Shown: positions 8,889 to 17,487, counted from the stretch's first letter. The stretch is 64,000 bases of DNA from Clostridium acidisoli DSM 12555 (GCF_900176305.1 NZ_FWXH01000007.1:106022-170021); one strand, 5' to 3'. Program-made: numbers and translations. The notes: generated by a model not told the origin, from the sequence alone.

Positions 8889-10510
8889 ATTATATTGAAG
8901 CTAAAAATATAGATTATTACTATCCTAGAGAAGAGAAAAAAACATTGGAAAGTATAAATTTTATTATAGAGAAGGGAGACTTTGTCCTACTTACGGGTGA
9001 ATCAGGCTCTGGGAAATCAACTCTTGCAAAATGTATATCAGGCTCTATACCAAATTTTTATGGAGGAACCATAGGAGGACAAATATATTTAAATGGAAAA
9101 CTTATAAAGGATATTGAGCATGTGGAAAGAGCTAAGGAAATAACTATGGTTTTTCAAGATCCAGAAAGACAACTGGTTATGAATAAGGTGCATAGAGAAA
9201 TTGCTTTTGGGCTTGAAAATGTTGGAATAGAAGAAAACAAAATAAAAAGAAGAGTTTTTGAAGCAATGCAGTATTCAAATTTATTGCAGCTTGCTTATAG
9301 AGATATAAACACACTTTCTGGTGGAGAAAAACAAAAGGTTGCAATTGCTTCAGCACTTAGCTATATGCCAAATTGTATTATTTTAGATGAACCAACTTCA
9401 CAGCTTGATCCTTCTGCTGCCTTTGAAGTGTGTGAACTTGTGAAAAGAATAAATGAGGAACTTGGAATAACAATTATAGTTATAGAACAAAGAATTGATA
9501 AGTGGTTTGATGTTGCAGACAAGATTATGGTTATGGAAAAGGGTAGAAAAATATTTTTTGGAAACAAAGAAGAAATGTACGATGAAAAGTCTGGGAAACT
9601 GGAAAAATTCTTACCAACTTATCTTAAACTATCTAAATTTCTACAGCTAAATAACAGGCCAGAGGGTTTAAAAAATATTAGAAAAAGCATTAGAAATTTT
9701 AAATTTGCTAAGCCTATAGTAGAGGAAAAAAAAGTTGAAAAAGAGGCAATTCAAGTTAAAAACTTAAGCTGTAAATATGGTGAAGTTGAGGCGATTAAAG
9801 ATTTAAGCCTTAGTGTGAATTGCATGGACTTCCTTGCAATACTTGGATCAAATGGAGCAGGGAAAAGTACATTTATGAAAACCATAATTGGACTTAATAA
9901 GTATAAAGGAAGCATAAAAATTTTTGAAAAGGAAGTTTCAAAAATTAAGCTTACAGAACTTTCAAAAATTGTTGGTTATGTATCTCAAAATCCAAATGAC
10001 TATCTAACTAAGGATACAGTTTATGAAGAATTAAAGTTTACTTTGGATAATCATAAGTTAAAGGAATATGAAGTCATAGATGAAGTGCTTAAAGCCCTTA
10101 AAATTTACGAATTTAAGGATAAAAATCCAAGAGACTTAAGTGGGGGACAACGTCAGAGAGTGGCAGTAGCATCTATTTTAGTATTAAATCCTAAAATACT
10201 CATGTTAGATGAGCCAACAAGGGGTATGGATATAAATGCAAAAAAAGACTTAGGGGAGATACTTAAAAATTTAAACAAAAGTGGGACTACAATAATTCTA
10301 ATAACACATGACGCAGATTTTGCTGCTGAATACTGCAATAAGTTTATGCTAATGTTTAATGGTGAAAAAGTATCCATTGGAAGCAAAACAGACGTCTTAT
10401 CTGAGGGTATATTTTATACTACTACTATAAACAAACTTATTAGAGACAATGAAAAGGACATATTCACTTTAAACCAGGCAATGAAAATGTTTAAAAAGGA
10501 GAAGATATGA
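8885..10510 (+). CDS. ecfA: EcfA-EcfA' fused energising ATPase of an ECF transporter
   Basis: 541 residues carrying two complete ABC nucleotide-binding domains in one chain. Domain 1 has Walker A GESGSGKST, a Q-loop, signature LSGGEKQ and Walker B CIILDEPTS. Domain 2 has Walker A GSNGAGKST, signature LSGGQRQ and Walker B ILMLDEPTR. ECF modules normally use two separate ATPases (EcfA and EcfA'); here they are fused, as in YkoD-like proteins. It overlaps ecfT and ecfS by 4 bp each, indicating translational coupling in the B12-riboswitch operon. Confidence 0.92.
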   Translation: MNYIEAKNIDYYYPREEKKTLESINFIIEKGDFVLLTGESGSGKSTLAKCISGSIPNFYGGTIGGQIYLNGKLIKDIEHVERAKEITMVFQDPERQLVMNKVHREIAFGLENVGIEENKIKRRVFEAMQYSNLLQLAYRDINTLSGGEKQKVAIASALSYMPNCIILDEPTSQLDPSAAFEVCELVKRINEELGITIIVIEQRIDKWFDVADKIMVMEKGRKIFFGNKEEMYDEKSGKLEKFLPTYLKLSKFLQLNNRPEGLKNIRKSIRNFKFAKPIVEEKKVEKEAIQVKNLSCKYGEVEAIKDLSLSVNCMDFLAILGSNGAGKSTFMKTIIGLNKYKGSIKIFEKEVSKIKLTELSKIVGYVSQNPNDYLTKDTVYEELKFTLDNHKLKEYEVIDEVLKALKIYEFKDKNPRDLSGGQRQRVAVASILVLNPKILMLDEPTRGMDINAKKDLGEILKNLNKSGTTIILITHDADFAAEYCNKFMLMFNGEKVSIGSKTDVLSEGIFYTTTINKLIRDNEKDIFTLNQAMKMFKKEKI

Positions 10511-11196
10511 GGAAAGCAATAATAGCACTTGTAGTATTAATTTTTGTAATACTAGGTGTATTAACTTTTAAATATAAGGGTGATTTTTCTTGGCTTATAA
10601 CTATGTCAGTGTTTTGTATTCTAGTACTAAGCTATTTATATTTTGAAAAAAGCTTGCTAGGGACAAAGGAAATTGCTTTAATTGCAACGCTTAGTACTGT
10701 GGGAGCAGTGGGTAGAGTTATTTTTGCTCCATTCCCAAATATAAAACCAACCACATTCATTGTTGCTATTTCAGGATTGGTTTTTGGACCATATGAAGGT
10801 TTTTTAATCGGAAGTACTTCAGCTTTTATTTCAAATATATTTTTAGGGCAAGGGCCATGGACAATTTGGCAGATGTTTGCATGGGGGTTAGTTGGCTTTA
10901 TCTCAGGATTGATTGGAAAAAGGAATAAACACATTTCCGGAGAAGGTTTTTCTTTTATTTGTTTTATTTATGGATTTATGTTTGATTGGATTATGAATTT
11001 ATGGTACGTAATAGGATTTATTAAACCACTTACAGTTAAAGGCATTTTTATTGCTTATTTATCAGGATTAACTTTTGATCTTGCACATGCTGCTAGTAGT
11101 TTTGTATTTTGTATAATATTTTTTGAAAAATTTTATAAGGTCTTAGATAGATTTAAAAGGAGACTTGAAATCACATATATTAAGGATGATATATAA
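10507..11196 (+). CDS. ECF transporter S component, probable cobalamin-binding subunit
   Basis: 229 residues with about six or seven hydrophobic segments. The motif region FGPYEGFLIGSTSAFISN followed by GQGPWTIWQMFAWGLVGF is typical of ECF S components placed in B12-regulated loci (CblT/CbrT-like). The S component determines substrate specificity and docks on EcfT. The assignment to cobalamin rests on operon context and the riboswitch rather than on recognised binding residues. A queuosine or other vitamin S subunit would look similar at this level. It overlaps ecfA by 4 bp and is followed 12 bp later by the DUF4430 surface-protein gene. Confidence 0.8.
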   Translation: MRKAIIALVVLIFVILGVLTFKYKGDFSWLITMSVFCILVLSYLYFEKSLLGTKEIALIATLSTVGAVGRVIFAPFPNIKPTTFIVAISGLVFGPYEGFLIGSTSAFISNIFLGQGPWTIWQMFAWGLVGFISGLIGKRNKHISGEGFSFICFIYGFMFDWIMNLWYVIGFIKPLTVKGIFIAYLSGLTFDLAHAASSFVFCIIFFEKFYKVLDRFKRRLEITYIKDDI

Positions 11197-11208
11197 GGAG
11201 GAACAACA

Positions 11209-13572
11209 TTGAAAAGATTTTTAAGTTTGTTACTTACTTTAGTACTATTTATGAGTGGATTAACAAATGTTGTAAATGCAGAAGATACTGGTGCAAGCTG
11301 TCTTGTAAGAATTGAAGGGCTTTCAGGCACAATTGCAGAAGATTATGGGAATGGAACAACGGCAGCAGAAGTTGCTATTGATGTTTTGAATAAAAAGAAA
11401 ATTCATTACACAGGGGATAAAAATTATATTAGCGAGATAGATAATATAAAGTCTGGAAGCTTGCAGGGTGGTTATGATGGCTGGATGTCATATGTAAAGC
11501 ATGCAGATGGAAAAACTGTAGATCAGTCTTACCCGTATACACCTGTAGCTGGTGATGAAATTGTATTTTATTATAGCAATAAGGAAATGAATACACCTTT
11601 TGTGAATTCAATAAAATTCACTCCCGATATAGTGAAAGTAAATGAGGCATTTACCATGAAATTCGGCTGGAAACATGATATTTATGATAGTAATTGGAAT
11701 GCAATTTCAACTACTACACCAATCTCCAAGGTAAATGTGAAAATTGATAATGAAAATTATGTTACTGATGATAATGGACAAATTTCAGTTAAAGGTCTTC
11801 ACAACGGAAAGCATACATACGAGATAAGTGGTTATAATAAAGGTCAGCCTCCCAGCGTTGTAATGGACAAGGGAAGTTTTATTATTGATGGAGAGACAAC
11901 ATCAGGATTTAATTATACTGATTCAAGTTATGACAACATAACTAAGGATAACAATAAAATTGATGTAGATATAAATAACGAGGTGAGTGCCACTTCAAAA
12001 GTTTTAATGCCAATCTCAGACAATTGGGTAGCTATGGACATGCAAAAACTAGGTGTAAATAGTAATAAAGATTTTTTAGAAAACTTGGCACAGGATATAA
12101 GTTACAATGGTTTAGCCTCTTATAGTAACACAGATTTAGAAAAAGCAATTATAGGTATTACAGCAGCAGGATACAGCCCTTATAATTTTGAAGCACAAAA
12201 TCTAGTTGAAGAACTTTATAATAGACAGTTAAGTAGTTTTCAAATTAATGATTTAATATTCGGTCTAGATGCATACAACTATGCAAATATAAAAGAAAAA
12301 TATAATATTAATAAAGTTGACATTGTTAATGCAATTTTAAATAAGAATTTAAGTAATTCTGGAGGATGGTCAATAAGTGGCAATTCGGTAGATGCAGACA
12401 TAACAGGTATGGCTATAAGCTCTTTAGCACCTTATTATAATAGTAATGCTATGGTGAAATCAAAGCTAGATAAAGCTGTACAAGCTATTTCAAGTATGGA
12501 AAATAACAGTGGTTATATTGGCTCTAATAATGGACTTACAAGTGAAACACTTTCTATGGTAATACTTGGACTTACAGCAATAGGAATAGATCCAAGTCAG
12601 AGCCCTTTTGTAAGGCAAAATGGAAACATTGTAACAGCATTACTGTCGTTTAAGGGTAATGGAGGCATGTACAAGCATAACTTAAATGGAAGTGATGATT
12701 ATATGGCTACAGAGGAGGCACTTAGGGCACTTATAGCATTGCAAAAATTAAAAACTTCTGATACATACAACTTTTATTCCACTAATATAGATGCTAGTCA
12801 GCTCCCAGCTTATGATTTTAAGTTAGAAAATAAGGATACAGAATATGGGACAAAAAGCGTCATGACAAAAGCAGTATCAAATGTTATGAAGCCATCTAAA
12901 GTAGTAAAAGTAGCAGATGAAGGCAGTAAATCACAAGTTATAGAAGCTAATAGCGTGATTCAAGCTGAAACGGGTAACGATGAAATAACCATAAATTCAG
13001 AAGATAATAAAATAGGAGTAATACTGCCTAAAGATATTATTAATATACCGAATGGAAGCAAACTTTATTTTTCACAAAGATACTTATCTTCTACAGAAGC
13101 TAGTAAAGTAATAAATAAGATACCAATTAATTTAAAAATAGTAGGAAATATTTTTTCTTTAAATCTTGTGCTTAGGGAAGCAAATGGAGAAGTTAGTGAA
13201 ATTCATAATTTTAAACCTGGGAAAATGGCTAAGGTTACAGTAAGTTTAAAGGGCATAAAAAATATAGACCCATCAAAGCTTGGAGCTTACTATTTTAATG
13301 AGTCAAAATTAAAATGGGAAAAGGTTGAGGGGTCAAATGGTGTTTTTGATAACAGTAATTCCACATTTACATTTGAAACACCTCACTTTACAACTTTTGC
13401 AATATTTGAAGGAAATATTTCGTTAAATAAAATAAGCAGCAAACCTTTTAACTCAAGCAATAGTATTTTTGATTCAACGATTATAATTTGTAGTGTGCTT
13501 TTAATTATTGCAGTAGTATTATTTGTATTGATTTTAGGGAAAAGAGGTGAAAAAGTTGAAGAGAAAGAGTAG
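11209..13572 (+). CDS. Transcobalamin-like surface protein: DUF4430 + toroid-like repeats + C-terminal anchor
   Basis: 787 residues starting at TTG after AAGGAGGAACAACA. Residues 1-24 form a Sec signal peptide (FLSLLLTLVLFMSG, cut after VNA). Residues ~25-115 are a DUF4430 domain (EGLSGTI, TTAAEVAIDVL, GYDGWMSYV, AGDEIVFYYSN). Residues ~115-225 look like an Ig or CarboxypepD_reg-like beta domain. Residues ~270-520 contain helical repeats with GGWSI and GGMYKHN turns, as in prenyltransferase or terpene-cyclase alpha/alpha toroids. Residues ~600-750 are beta-rich, followed by one membrane helix and a charged tail (GKRGEKVEEKE), so the protein should face outward. Animal transcobalamin pairs an alpha6/alpha6 barrel with a beta domain of the DUF4430 type. 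The order is reversed here, and B12 binding is inferred from architecture and operon. Confidence 0.8.
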   Translation: MKRFLSLLLTLVLFMSGLTNVVNAEDTGASCLVRIEGLSGTIAEDYGNGTTAAEVAIDVLNKKKIHYTGDKNYISEIDNIKSGSLQGGYDGWMSYVKHADGKTVDQSYPYTPVAGDEIVFYYSNKEMNTPFVNSIKFTPDIVKVNEAFTMKFGWKHDIYDSNWNAISTTTPISKVNVKIDNENYVTDDNGQISVKGLHNGKHTYEISGYNKGQPPSVVMDKGSFIIDGETTSGFNYTDSSYDNITKDNNKIDVDINNEVSATSKVLMPISDNWVAMDMQKLGVNSNKDFLENLAQDISYNGLASYSNTDLEKAIIGITAAGYSPYNFEAQNLVEELYNRQLSSFQINDLIFGLDAYNYANIKEKYNINKVDIVNAILNKNLSNSGGWSISGNSVDADITGMAISSLAPYYNSNAMVKSKLDKAVQAISSMENNSGYIGSNNGLTSETLSMVILGLTAIGIDPSQSPFVRQNGNIVTALLSFKGNGGMYKHNLNGSDDYMATEEALRALIALQKLKTSDTYNFYSTNIDASQLPAYDFKLENKDTEYGTKSVMTKAVSNVMKPSKVVKVADEGSKSQVIEANSVIQAETGNDEITINSEDNKIGVILPKDIINIPNGSKLYFSQRYLSSTEASKVINKIPINLKIVGNIFSLNLVLREANGEVSEIHNFKPGKMAKVTVSLKGIKNIDPSKLGAYYFNESKLKWEKVEGSNGVFDNSNSTFTFETPHFTTFAIFEGNISLNKISSKPFNSSNSIFDSTIIICSVLLIIAVVLFVLILGKRGEKVEEKE

Positions 13573-14215
13573 CTTAATAGTACTAATTATTTTCATTTGT
13601 TCTTTAACAGCTATACTTGCAAATCATTTACAACAAAAAATGTCTGCACAACTAGTACAAGTATCAGGGAATAGAAATACTGTGCAAAAACAACAAAATA
13701 TTTCTAAGAATGATGAAAAAAACACATCAACAGAAGTACCTTCAAGTGCTAAAGTTGCCTCAAACGATGATGGAGATTCAAATTTAAATAATGTGTCAAA
13801 TTCACAAAACAATAGCAATGCAAATAATAAAAGTAATTACGTAAAGCAGGCAGATGGACAAAACAACTTTGTTTCAGCAGCTACAAAAAGTAATGGTCAG
13901 GAAAATTTTTTTATAATTGATAATGTCGATAAAAGTAAGAATTATAGCTCTTTTGTGAATTTTAATGGCAAATCAGTAGCAGACGTTACTTTAGAGGTGT
14001 TGAACAGACAAAACATTCCTAGAAGTTATACTTCTGGAATAACAGGAATTTACTTTTCAAGTATAAATGGACAAAAAGAAAAGAGTGCAGGTGAAAAAAG
14101 CGGGTGGAATTATTATGTAAATGGAGAAAAGGGATCTGTTGGGGCATCTAGCTATATTTTAAAAACAGGAGATAAAGTTGAATGGGAATTTTTTCAGAAT
14201 GCCCTAGATAATTAA
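13556..14215 (+). CDS. Membrane-anchored DUF4430 protein, putative second corrinoid-binding component
   Basis: 219 residues from the TTG at 13556. A GTG at 13547 has its ribosome-binding site (AAGAGG) too close. It overlaps the previous gene by 17 bp. An N-terminal hydrophobic segment (SSLIVLIIFICSLTAILA) is followed by a ~75-residue Asn/Ser-rich linker, then a single DUF4430 domain (about residues 125-217) with SVADVTLEVLN, KSGWNYYVNGE, SVGASSYIL and GDKVEWEF. It corresponds to the transcobalamin beta domain alone. It probably works with the upstream protein and the ECF importer, perhaps handing over the ligand; this is inference. Confidence 0.75.
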   Translation: MKRKSSLIVLIIFICSLTAILANHLQQKMSAQLVQVSGNRNTVQKQQNISKNDEKNTSTEVPSSAKVASNDDGDSNLNNVSNSQNNSNANNKSNYVKQADGQNNFVSAATKSNGQENFFIIDNVDKSKNYSSFVNFNGKSVADVTLEVLNRQNIPRSYTSGITGIYFSSINGQKEKSAGEKSGWNYYVNGEKGSVGASSYILKTGDKVEWEFFQNALDN

Positions 14216-14220
14216 GCTAA

Positions 14221-14259
14221 AAAATAAGCCAAATCAAAATTTGATTTAGCTTATTTTTT
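14221..14259. terminator. Bidirectional terminator between convergent genes
   Basis: AAAATAAGC plus AAATC pairs with GATTT plus GCTTATTTT, with A and T tracts on both sides. It ends the cobalamin operon on the + strand and can also serve the convergent S4 gene. Confidence 0.75.
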
Positions 14260-14301
14260 ATACATTATTTATAATCCGTAAGAATTTCACTTAATTAAGT
14301 T

Positions 14302-14889
14302 TTATTTTGAATAGAACTCTATAACAGCCATATCGTTTACGTGTATTGGGATTTCCTTTCTTTCAGGAAGTCTAGTGAGTTCTCCACAGAAATTGTTAAA
14401 ATCTTTTTTTATATAAGGAAGAGAAAAAGATGAAAGTTCTGTAAAATTGCTAGAGAACAATTCATTTTTTCTGTATTTTTCCCTTAAGGATATAACATCA
14501 TTTATTTTAGTTCCATAGGATGGTATATCAACTTTTTCACCATTAACAAGTATGAGACCATGATTAACCATCTGCCTTGCTTGTCTAATTGAATTTGCAA
14601 AGCCTATCCTGTAAACCATATTGTCAAGTCTACATTCTAAAAATTTTAATAGAGTTTCACCGCTTAATTCTCCACTTTTCATAGATTTATATACGTATCT
14701 TTTAAATTGCTTTTCTAGAACTCCATAATAAGCTCTAAGTTTTTGTTTTTCCATAAGATGCACAGCATAATCCGAAATTTTCTTAGGTTTTCTATTTACT
14801 TCAAACCTATTCATAGCTTTTGCATGGCCATAAATATTTACTCCAAATCGTCTGCACTCTTTAAATCTTGGTCCTCTTGTAGTTGCCAT
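14302..14889 (-). CDS. rpsD: Ribosomal protein uS4 paralogue lacking the Cys cluster
   Basis: 195 residues: an N-terminal S4 domain, the RNA-binding S4 fold (about residues 85-145, [31 protein letters not shown]), and the usual end [20 protein letters not shown]. The main S4 normally has four metal-binding cysteines near its N-terminus; here only one Cys (KECRR) remains, so it is a 'C-minus' paralogue. It stands alone rather than in the rpsM-rpsK-rpsD-rpoA operon. Its promoter is overlapped by a Fur-box-like sequence, which suggests use when metal is scarce. It binds 16S rRNA early in 30S assembly. Confidence 0.9.
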   Translation of the reverse strand: MATTRGPRFKECRRFGVNIYGHAKAMNRFEVNRKPKKISDYAVHLMEKQKLRAYYGVLEKQFKRYVYKSMKSGELSGETLLKFLECRLDNMVYRIGFANSIRQARQMVNHGLILVNGEKVDIPSYGTKINDVISLREKYRKNELFSSNFTELSSFSLPYIKKDFNNFCGELTRLPERKEIPIHVNDMAVIEFYSK

Positions 14890-14924
14890 ATCTATCTCCT
14901 TAAATTATTTTATAAATTGAAATT

Positions 14925-14957
14925 ATCATACCATATATGATAGTGATAATCAATATC
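14925..14957 (-). promoter_or_regulatory. Promoter of the S4 paralogue overlapped by a Fur-box-like site
   Basis: On the minus strand, TTGATT (plus positions 14948-14953) and TATGAT (14925-14930) are 17 bp apart. Positions 14939-14957 read GATAGTGATAATCAATATC on the plus strand, matching 17 of 19 bases of the classical Fur box. A bound repressor would cover the -35 and the spacer. Confidence 0.6.
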
Positions 14958-14974
14958 ATATGATTAAATTAGTA

Positions 14975-15033
14975 TTGACAAGTATTCAATAATTTAATAT
15001 ACTTTAGTAAAATAATGAAACCGGTACCATTAT
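14975..15033 (+). promoter_or_regulatory. Promoter and operator of the LacI-family gene
   Basis: TTGACA (14975-14980) and TATACT (14998-15003) are 17 bp apart. Just downstream, 15012-15033 is a dyad with outer arms ATAATG and CATTAT around a central ACCGGT, the CG-centred layout of LacI-family operators. Its placement at the transcription start suggests autorepression. Confidence 0.65.
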
Positions 15034-15056
15034 CAGTTATAGGAGAGTATTAAGTG

Positions 15057-16097
15057 ATGAATAAATTTATTACAGCTTCAAGAACATCAAGAGTAACAAT
15101 AAATGACGTAGCAAAGTTGGCTGGGGTGTCAAAAACAACTGTGTCAAGATATATTGGAAGGCATTATGATTCTTTAGCTGAAAAAACTAGAAAAAAAATT
15201 GAAGAAGCCATTGATACACTAGGGTACAGGCCTAATGTTATGGCAATGGGACTAAAAGGAAACAAAAGTCGAATAATTGGTATGGTAATTGCTGATATAA
15301 CTAATCCATTTTCAACAGAAATGCTTAGAGGGGCAGAGACTATTTGCAAAAAAAATGATTATAGTCTTATTGTTTGCAATACAGATAATGATCCAGTTGA
15401 AGAACTTGATTATATATTTATGCTTCAAGCACATAGGATAGATGGTCTTATTATAAATACAACGGGTAAAAACAATGAATTTTTATACAAATTAGCAGCA
15501 GATGATGAGATACCTGTAGTATTAGTAGATCGCAAAATACCCGAATTAGATTTTGACACTATATCAGTTGATAATAAAAAGGGGACGTCAGAAATTGTAA
15601 ACTTTTTATTAGAAAAAGGTTATGAGAGAATAGCTTTTTTTACAGAGCCAGTTAAAAAAATCAGTTCACGAATAGAACGCATGGATACTTTTATAAAAAT
15701 ACTTTCTGAAAAGAAACATATGAGTGCAAGTAAAGATTTATACGAAATTGATATTAATATAAGTAAAAATCTTGAGAATGGCATTAATAGTTTTTTAGAG
15801 GATTCCCAAAAAAATTCAAGGGTTATTTTTGCTACTAATGGTGTTGTTTTATTAAAAATAATGTCAATAATTAAAAGCAAAAATCTAAGAATACCAGAGG
15901 ATATAGGGATAGTTGGCTTTGATAATCCAGAATGGACTGAAATAATTGGTAATGGGATAACAACTTTTGCTCAGCCAGCTTATAAAATTGGTAATACAGC
16001 AATGAATAGAATTTTAAGTCGTATAAATGGTGATGTAGATGAGCCTAAAATAATAGAACTTCCGGGCCAATTAATAATTAGAGGTTCAACACAATAA
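15057..16097 (+). CDS. LacI-family transcriptional regulator, likely controlling hxlAB
   Basis: 346 residues from the ATG at 15057 (a GTG three bases earlier is possible), after AGGAGAG. The N-terminal helix-turn-helix is TINDVAKLAGVSKTTVSRYI, followed by the hinge GYRPNVMAMGLKG and a periplasmic-binding-protein-like effector domain (IIGMVIADITNPF, VDRKIPELDFDTISVDNKKG, IGIVGFDNPEW). The effector is not predictable from sequence. A similar operator-like dyad lies before this gene and before hxlA, so the regulator probably controls itself and the RuMP genes. Confidence 0.88.
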   Translation: MNKFITASRTSRVTINDVAKLAGVSKTTVSRYIGRHYDSLAEKTRKKIEEAIDTLGYRPNVMAMGLKGNKSRIIGMVIADITNPFSTEMLRGAETICKKNDYSLIVCNTDNDPVEELDYIFMLQAHRIDGLIINTTGKNNEFLYKLAADDEIPVVLVDRKIPELDFDTISVDNKKGTSEIVNFLLEKGYERIAFFTEPVKKISSRIERMDTFIKILSEKKHMSASKDLYEIDINISKNLENGINSFLEDSQKNSRVIFATNGVVLLKIMSIIKSKNLRIPEDIGIVGFDNPEWTEIIGNGITTFAQPAYKIGNTAMNRILSRINGDVDEPKIIELPGQLIIRGSTQ

Positions 16098-16130
16098 TAA
16101 GAATTTCAGTAGTTATGAAAAATTTAAGTA

Positions 16131-16152
16131 AATTTGGAATCGGTACCATAAA
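16131..16152 (+). promoter_or_regulatory. Second LacI-type operator, upstream of hxlA
   Basis: The sequence CGGTACCAT (16141-16149) is identical to 15022-15030, and the flanks form a weaker dyad (TTTGG and CCATAAA) around a central CG. It lies about 40 bp before the hxlA start in the lacI-hxlA gap. Confidence 0.55.
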
Positions 16153-16190
16153 TGAATTGAAGATGAAATAACTTAAATGGAGGTTTAGTG

Positions 16191-16829
16191 ATGAATATAC
16201 AACTGGCTTTAGATAGACTTACAATTAAAGAAGCAATTTTAAATGCAAATAAAGTAAAAAAATATGTTGATTGGATTGAAGTTGGTACGTCTCTTATAAA
16301 GGAATTTGGAATTAAAAGTGTAAAAGAAATAAGAAAGGCATTTCCAGAAAAAATTATTTTGGCAGATGTGAAAACTTTTGACAATGCTAAATATGAATTT
16401 ACAATGTGCTTTGAAGCTGGAGCTGATGTGGCAACAGTTATGGGCACAGCACCAAAGGTTTCTATAGACATTTGTATGGAAGTAGCAAGGGAGAGTGGAA
16501 GGAAGGTAATGATAGACCTTCTTAATACGTCAGATGAAAAAATAAAGGAGCTTAGTGTATATGAAGATGCTATCTTTTGTATGCATATTAGTAAGGATTT
16601 ACAAGAGGTTATTGGAGAAAAACAGGAGGTAAGCAAAATAAAAGTACCTGAACCATTAACTAAAATAAAGGATTTAAAGATAGCAATAGCGGGTGGAATT
16701 ACTAGTGAGTTTTTAGAAAATTTGAAAGATATCCATCCATATGTAGTAATAGTTGGTTCCGCAATTACAAAGTCAAATAATCCAGAACTTGAAGCAAAAA
16801 AAATTAAAGAATTAGCTAATAGGAGGTAA
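16191..16829 (+). CDS. hxlA: 3-hexulose-6-phosphate synthase
   Basis: 212 residues from the ATG at 16191 (a GTG at 16188 is less well spaced from GGAGG). It is a TIM-barrel of the OMP-decarboxylase superfamily with MNIQLALDR, WIEVGTSLIKEFG, ILADVKTFDNAKYE and AGADVATVMG. It condenses formaldehyde with ribulose 5-phosphate to D-arabino-3-hexulose 6-phosphate; in non-methylotrophs it serves formaldehyde removal or, in reverse, pentose supply. The related 3-keto-L-gulonate-6-phosphate decarboxylase is an alternative, but the adjacent isomerase gene argues for HPS. Confidence 0.87.
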   Translation: MNIQLALDRLTIKEAILNANKVKKYVDWIEVGTSLIKEFGIKSVKEIRKAFPEKIILADVKTFDNAKYEFTMCFEAGADVATVMGTAPKVSIDICMEVARESGRKVMIDLLNTSDEKIKELSVYEDAIFCMHISKDLQEVIGEKQEVSKIKVPEPLTKIKDLKIAIAGGITSEFLENLKDIHPYVVIVGSAITKSNNPELEAKKIKELANRR

Positions 16830-16834
16830 ATTTA

Positions 16835-17383
16835 ATGAGAAGAACACAAATAATTATGAATGAAATAAAAAGTGTATTAGAAGGAATAGAAGAGAAAGAT
16901 ATAGATGAATTTATAGAAATTATGAATAATGGAAATAGAATTTTTGTTATTGGAGAAGGCAGAAGTGGATTTATGGGTAAATCGTTTGCTATGCGTCTTA
17001 TGCATTTAGGTGCAAAGGTGTATGTTGTGGGAGAAACTATTACTCCTGCCATTGAAAAAGGTGACATACTTGTTGCTATTTCTGGTTCTGGTACAACTAA
17101 AAATGTTGTTACAACAGCAGAAAGAACAAAACAATTGGGGTGTTCTGTTATTGTAGTTACAACTAATTTAGATTCAGAACTTGGAAAGATAGCTACGTTT
17201 AAATTACATATACCAGCAGCTACAAAATATCGCAGACAAGGAGAGACATCAAGTATTCAGCCATTAGGTTCACTTTTTGACCAGTGTTGCCATATAATAT
17301 TTGATTCTATTTGTTTAGGGTATGCGGAGTCAAAAAATTTAAACAATGATGATGCATTTAAAAAACATAGTAATTTAGAGTAG
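16835..17383 (+). CDS. hxlB: 6-phospho-3-hexuloisomerase
   Basis: 182 residues with one SIS (sugar isomerase) domain. GEGRSGFMGKSFAMRLMHLG and DILVAISGSGTTKNVV form the sugar-phosphate site, and the PHI-type C-terminus carries SSIQPLGSLFDQ. It isomerises hexulose 6-phosphate to fructose 6-phosphate, completing the ribulose monophosphate shunt with HxlA. It starts 5 bp after hxlA and shares AGGAGG at that junction, so the two are translated together. Confidence 0.9.
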   Translation: MRRTQIIMNEIKSVLEGIEEKDIDEFIEIMNNGNRIFVIGEGRSGFMGKSFAMRLMHLGAKVYVVGETITPAIEKGDILVAISGSGTTKNVVTTAERTKQLGCSVIVVTTNLDSELGKIATFKLHIPAATKYRRQGETSSIQPLGSLFDQCCHIIFDSICLGYAESKNLNNDDAFKKHSNLE

Positions 17384-17487
17384 ATTTAAGCCAGATTAAA
17401 ATGAAATTATTTATTTTTATAGCATCATTTTCCTCAAATTAACTTATAATATATAAAACACAATAAGTTATGAGAGAAGGAGATATT

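Noticed and set aside
14939..14957. Zur box at the S4 paralogue promoter
   Set aside because: The site fits the GATAATGATAATCATTATC Fur pattern better than the TCGTAATNATTACGA Zur pattern, although only an experiment can decide.
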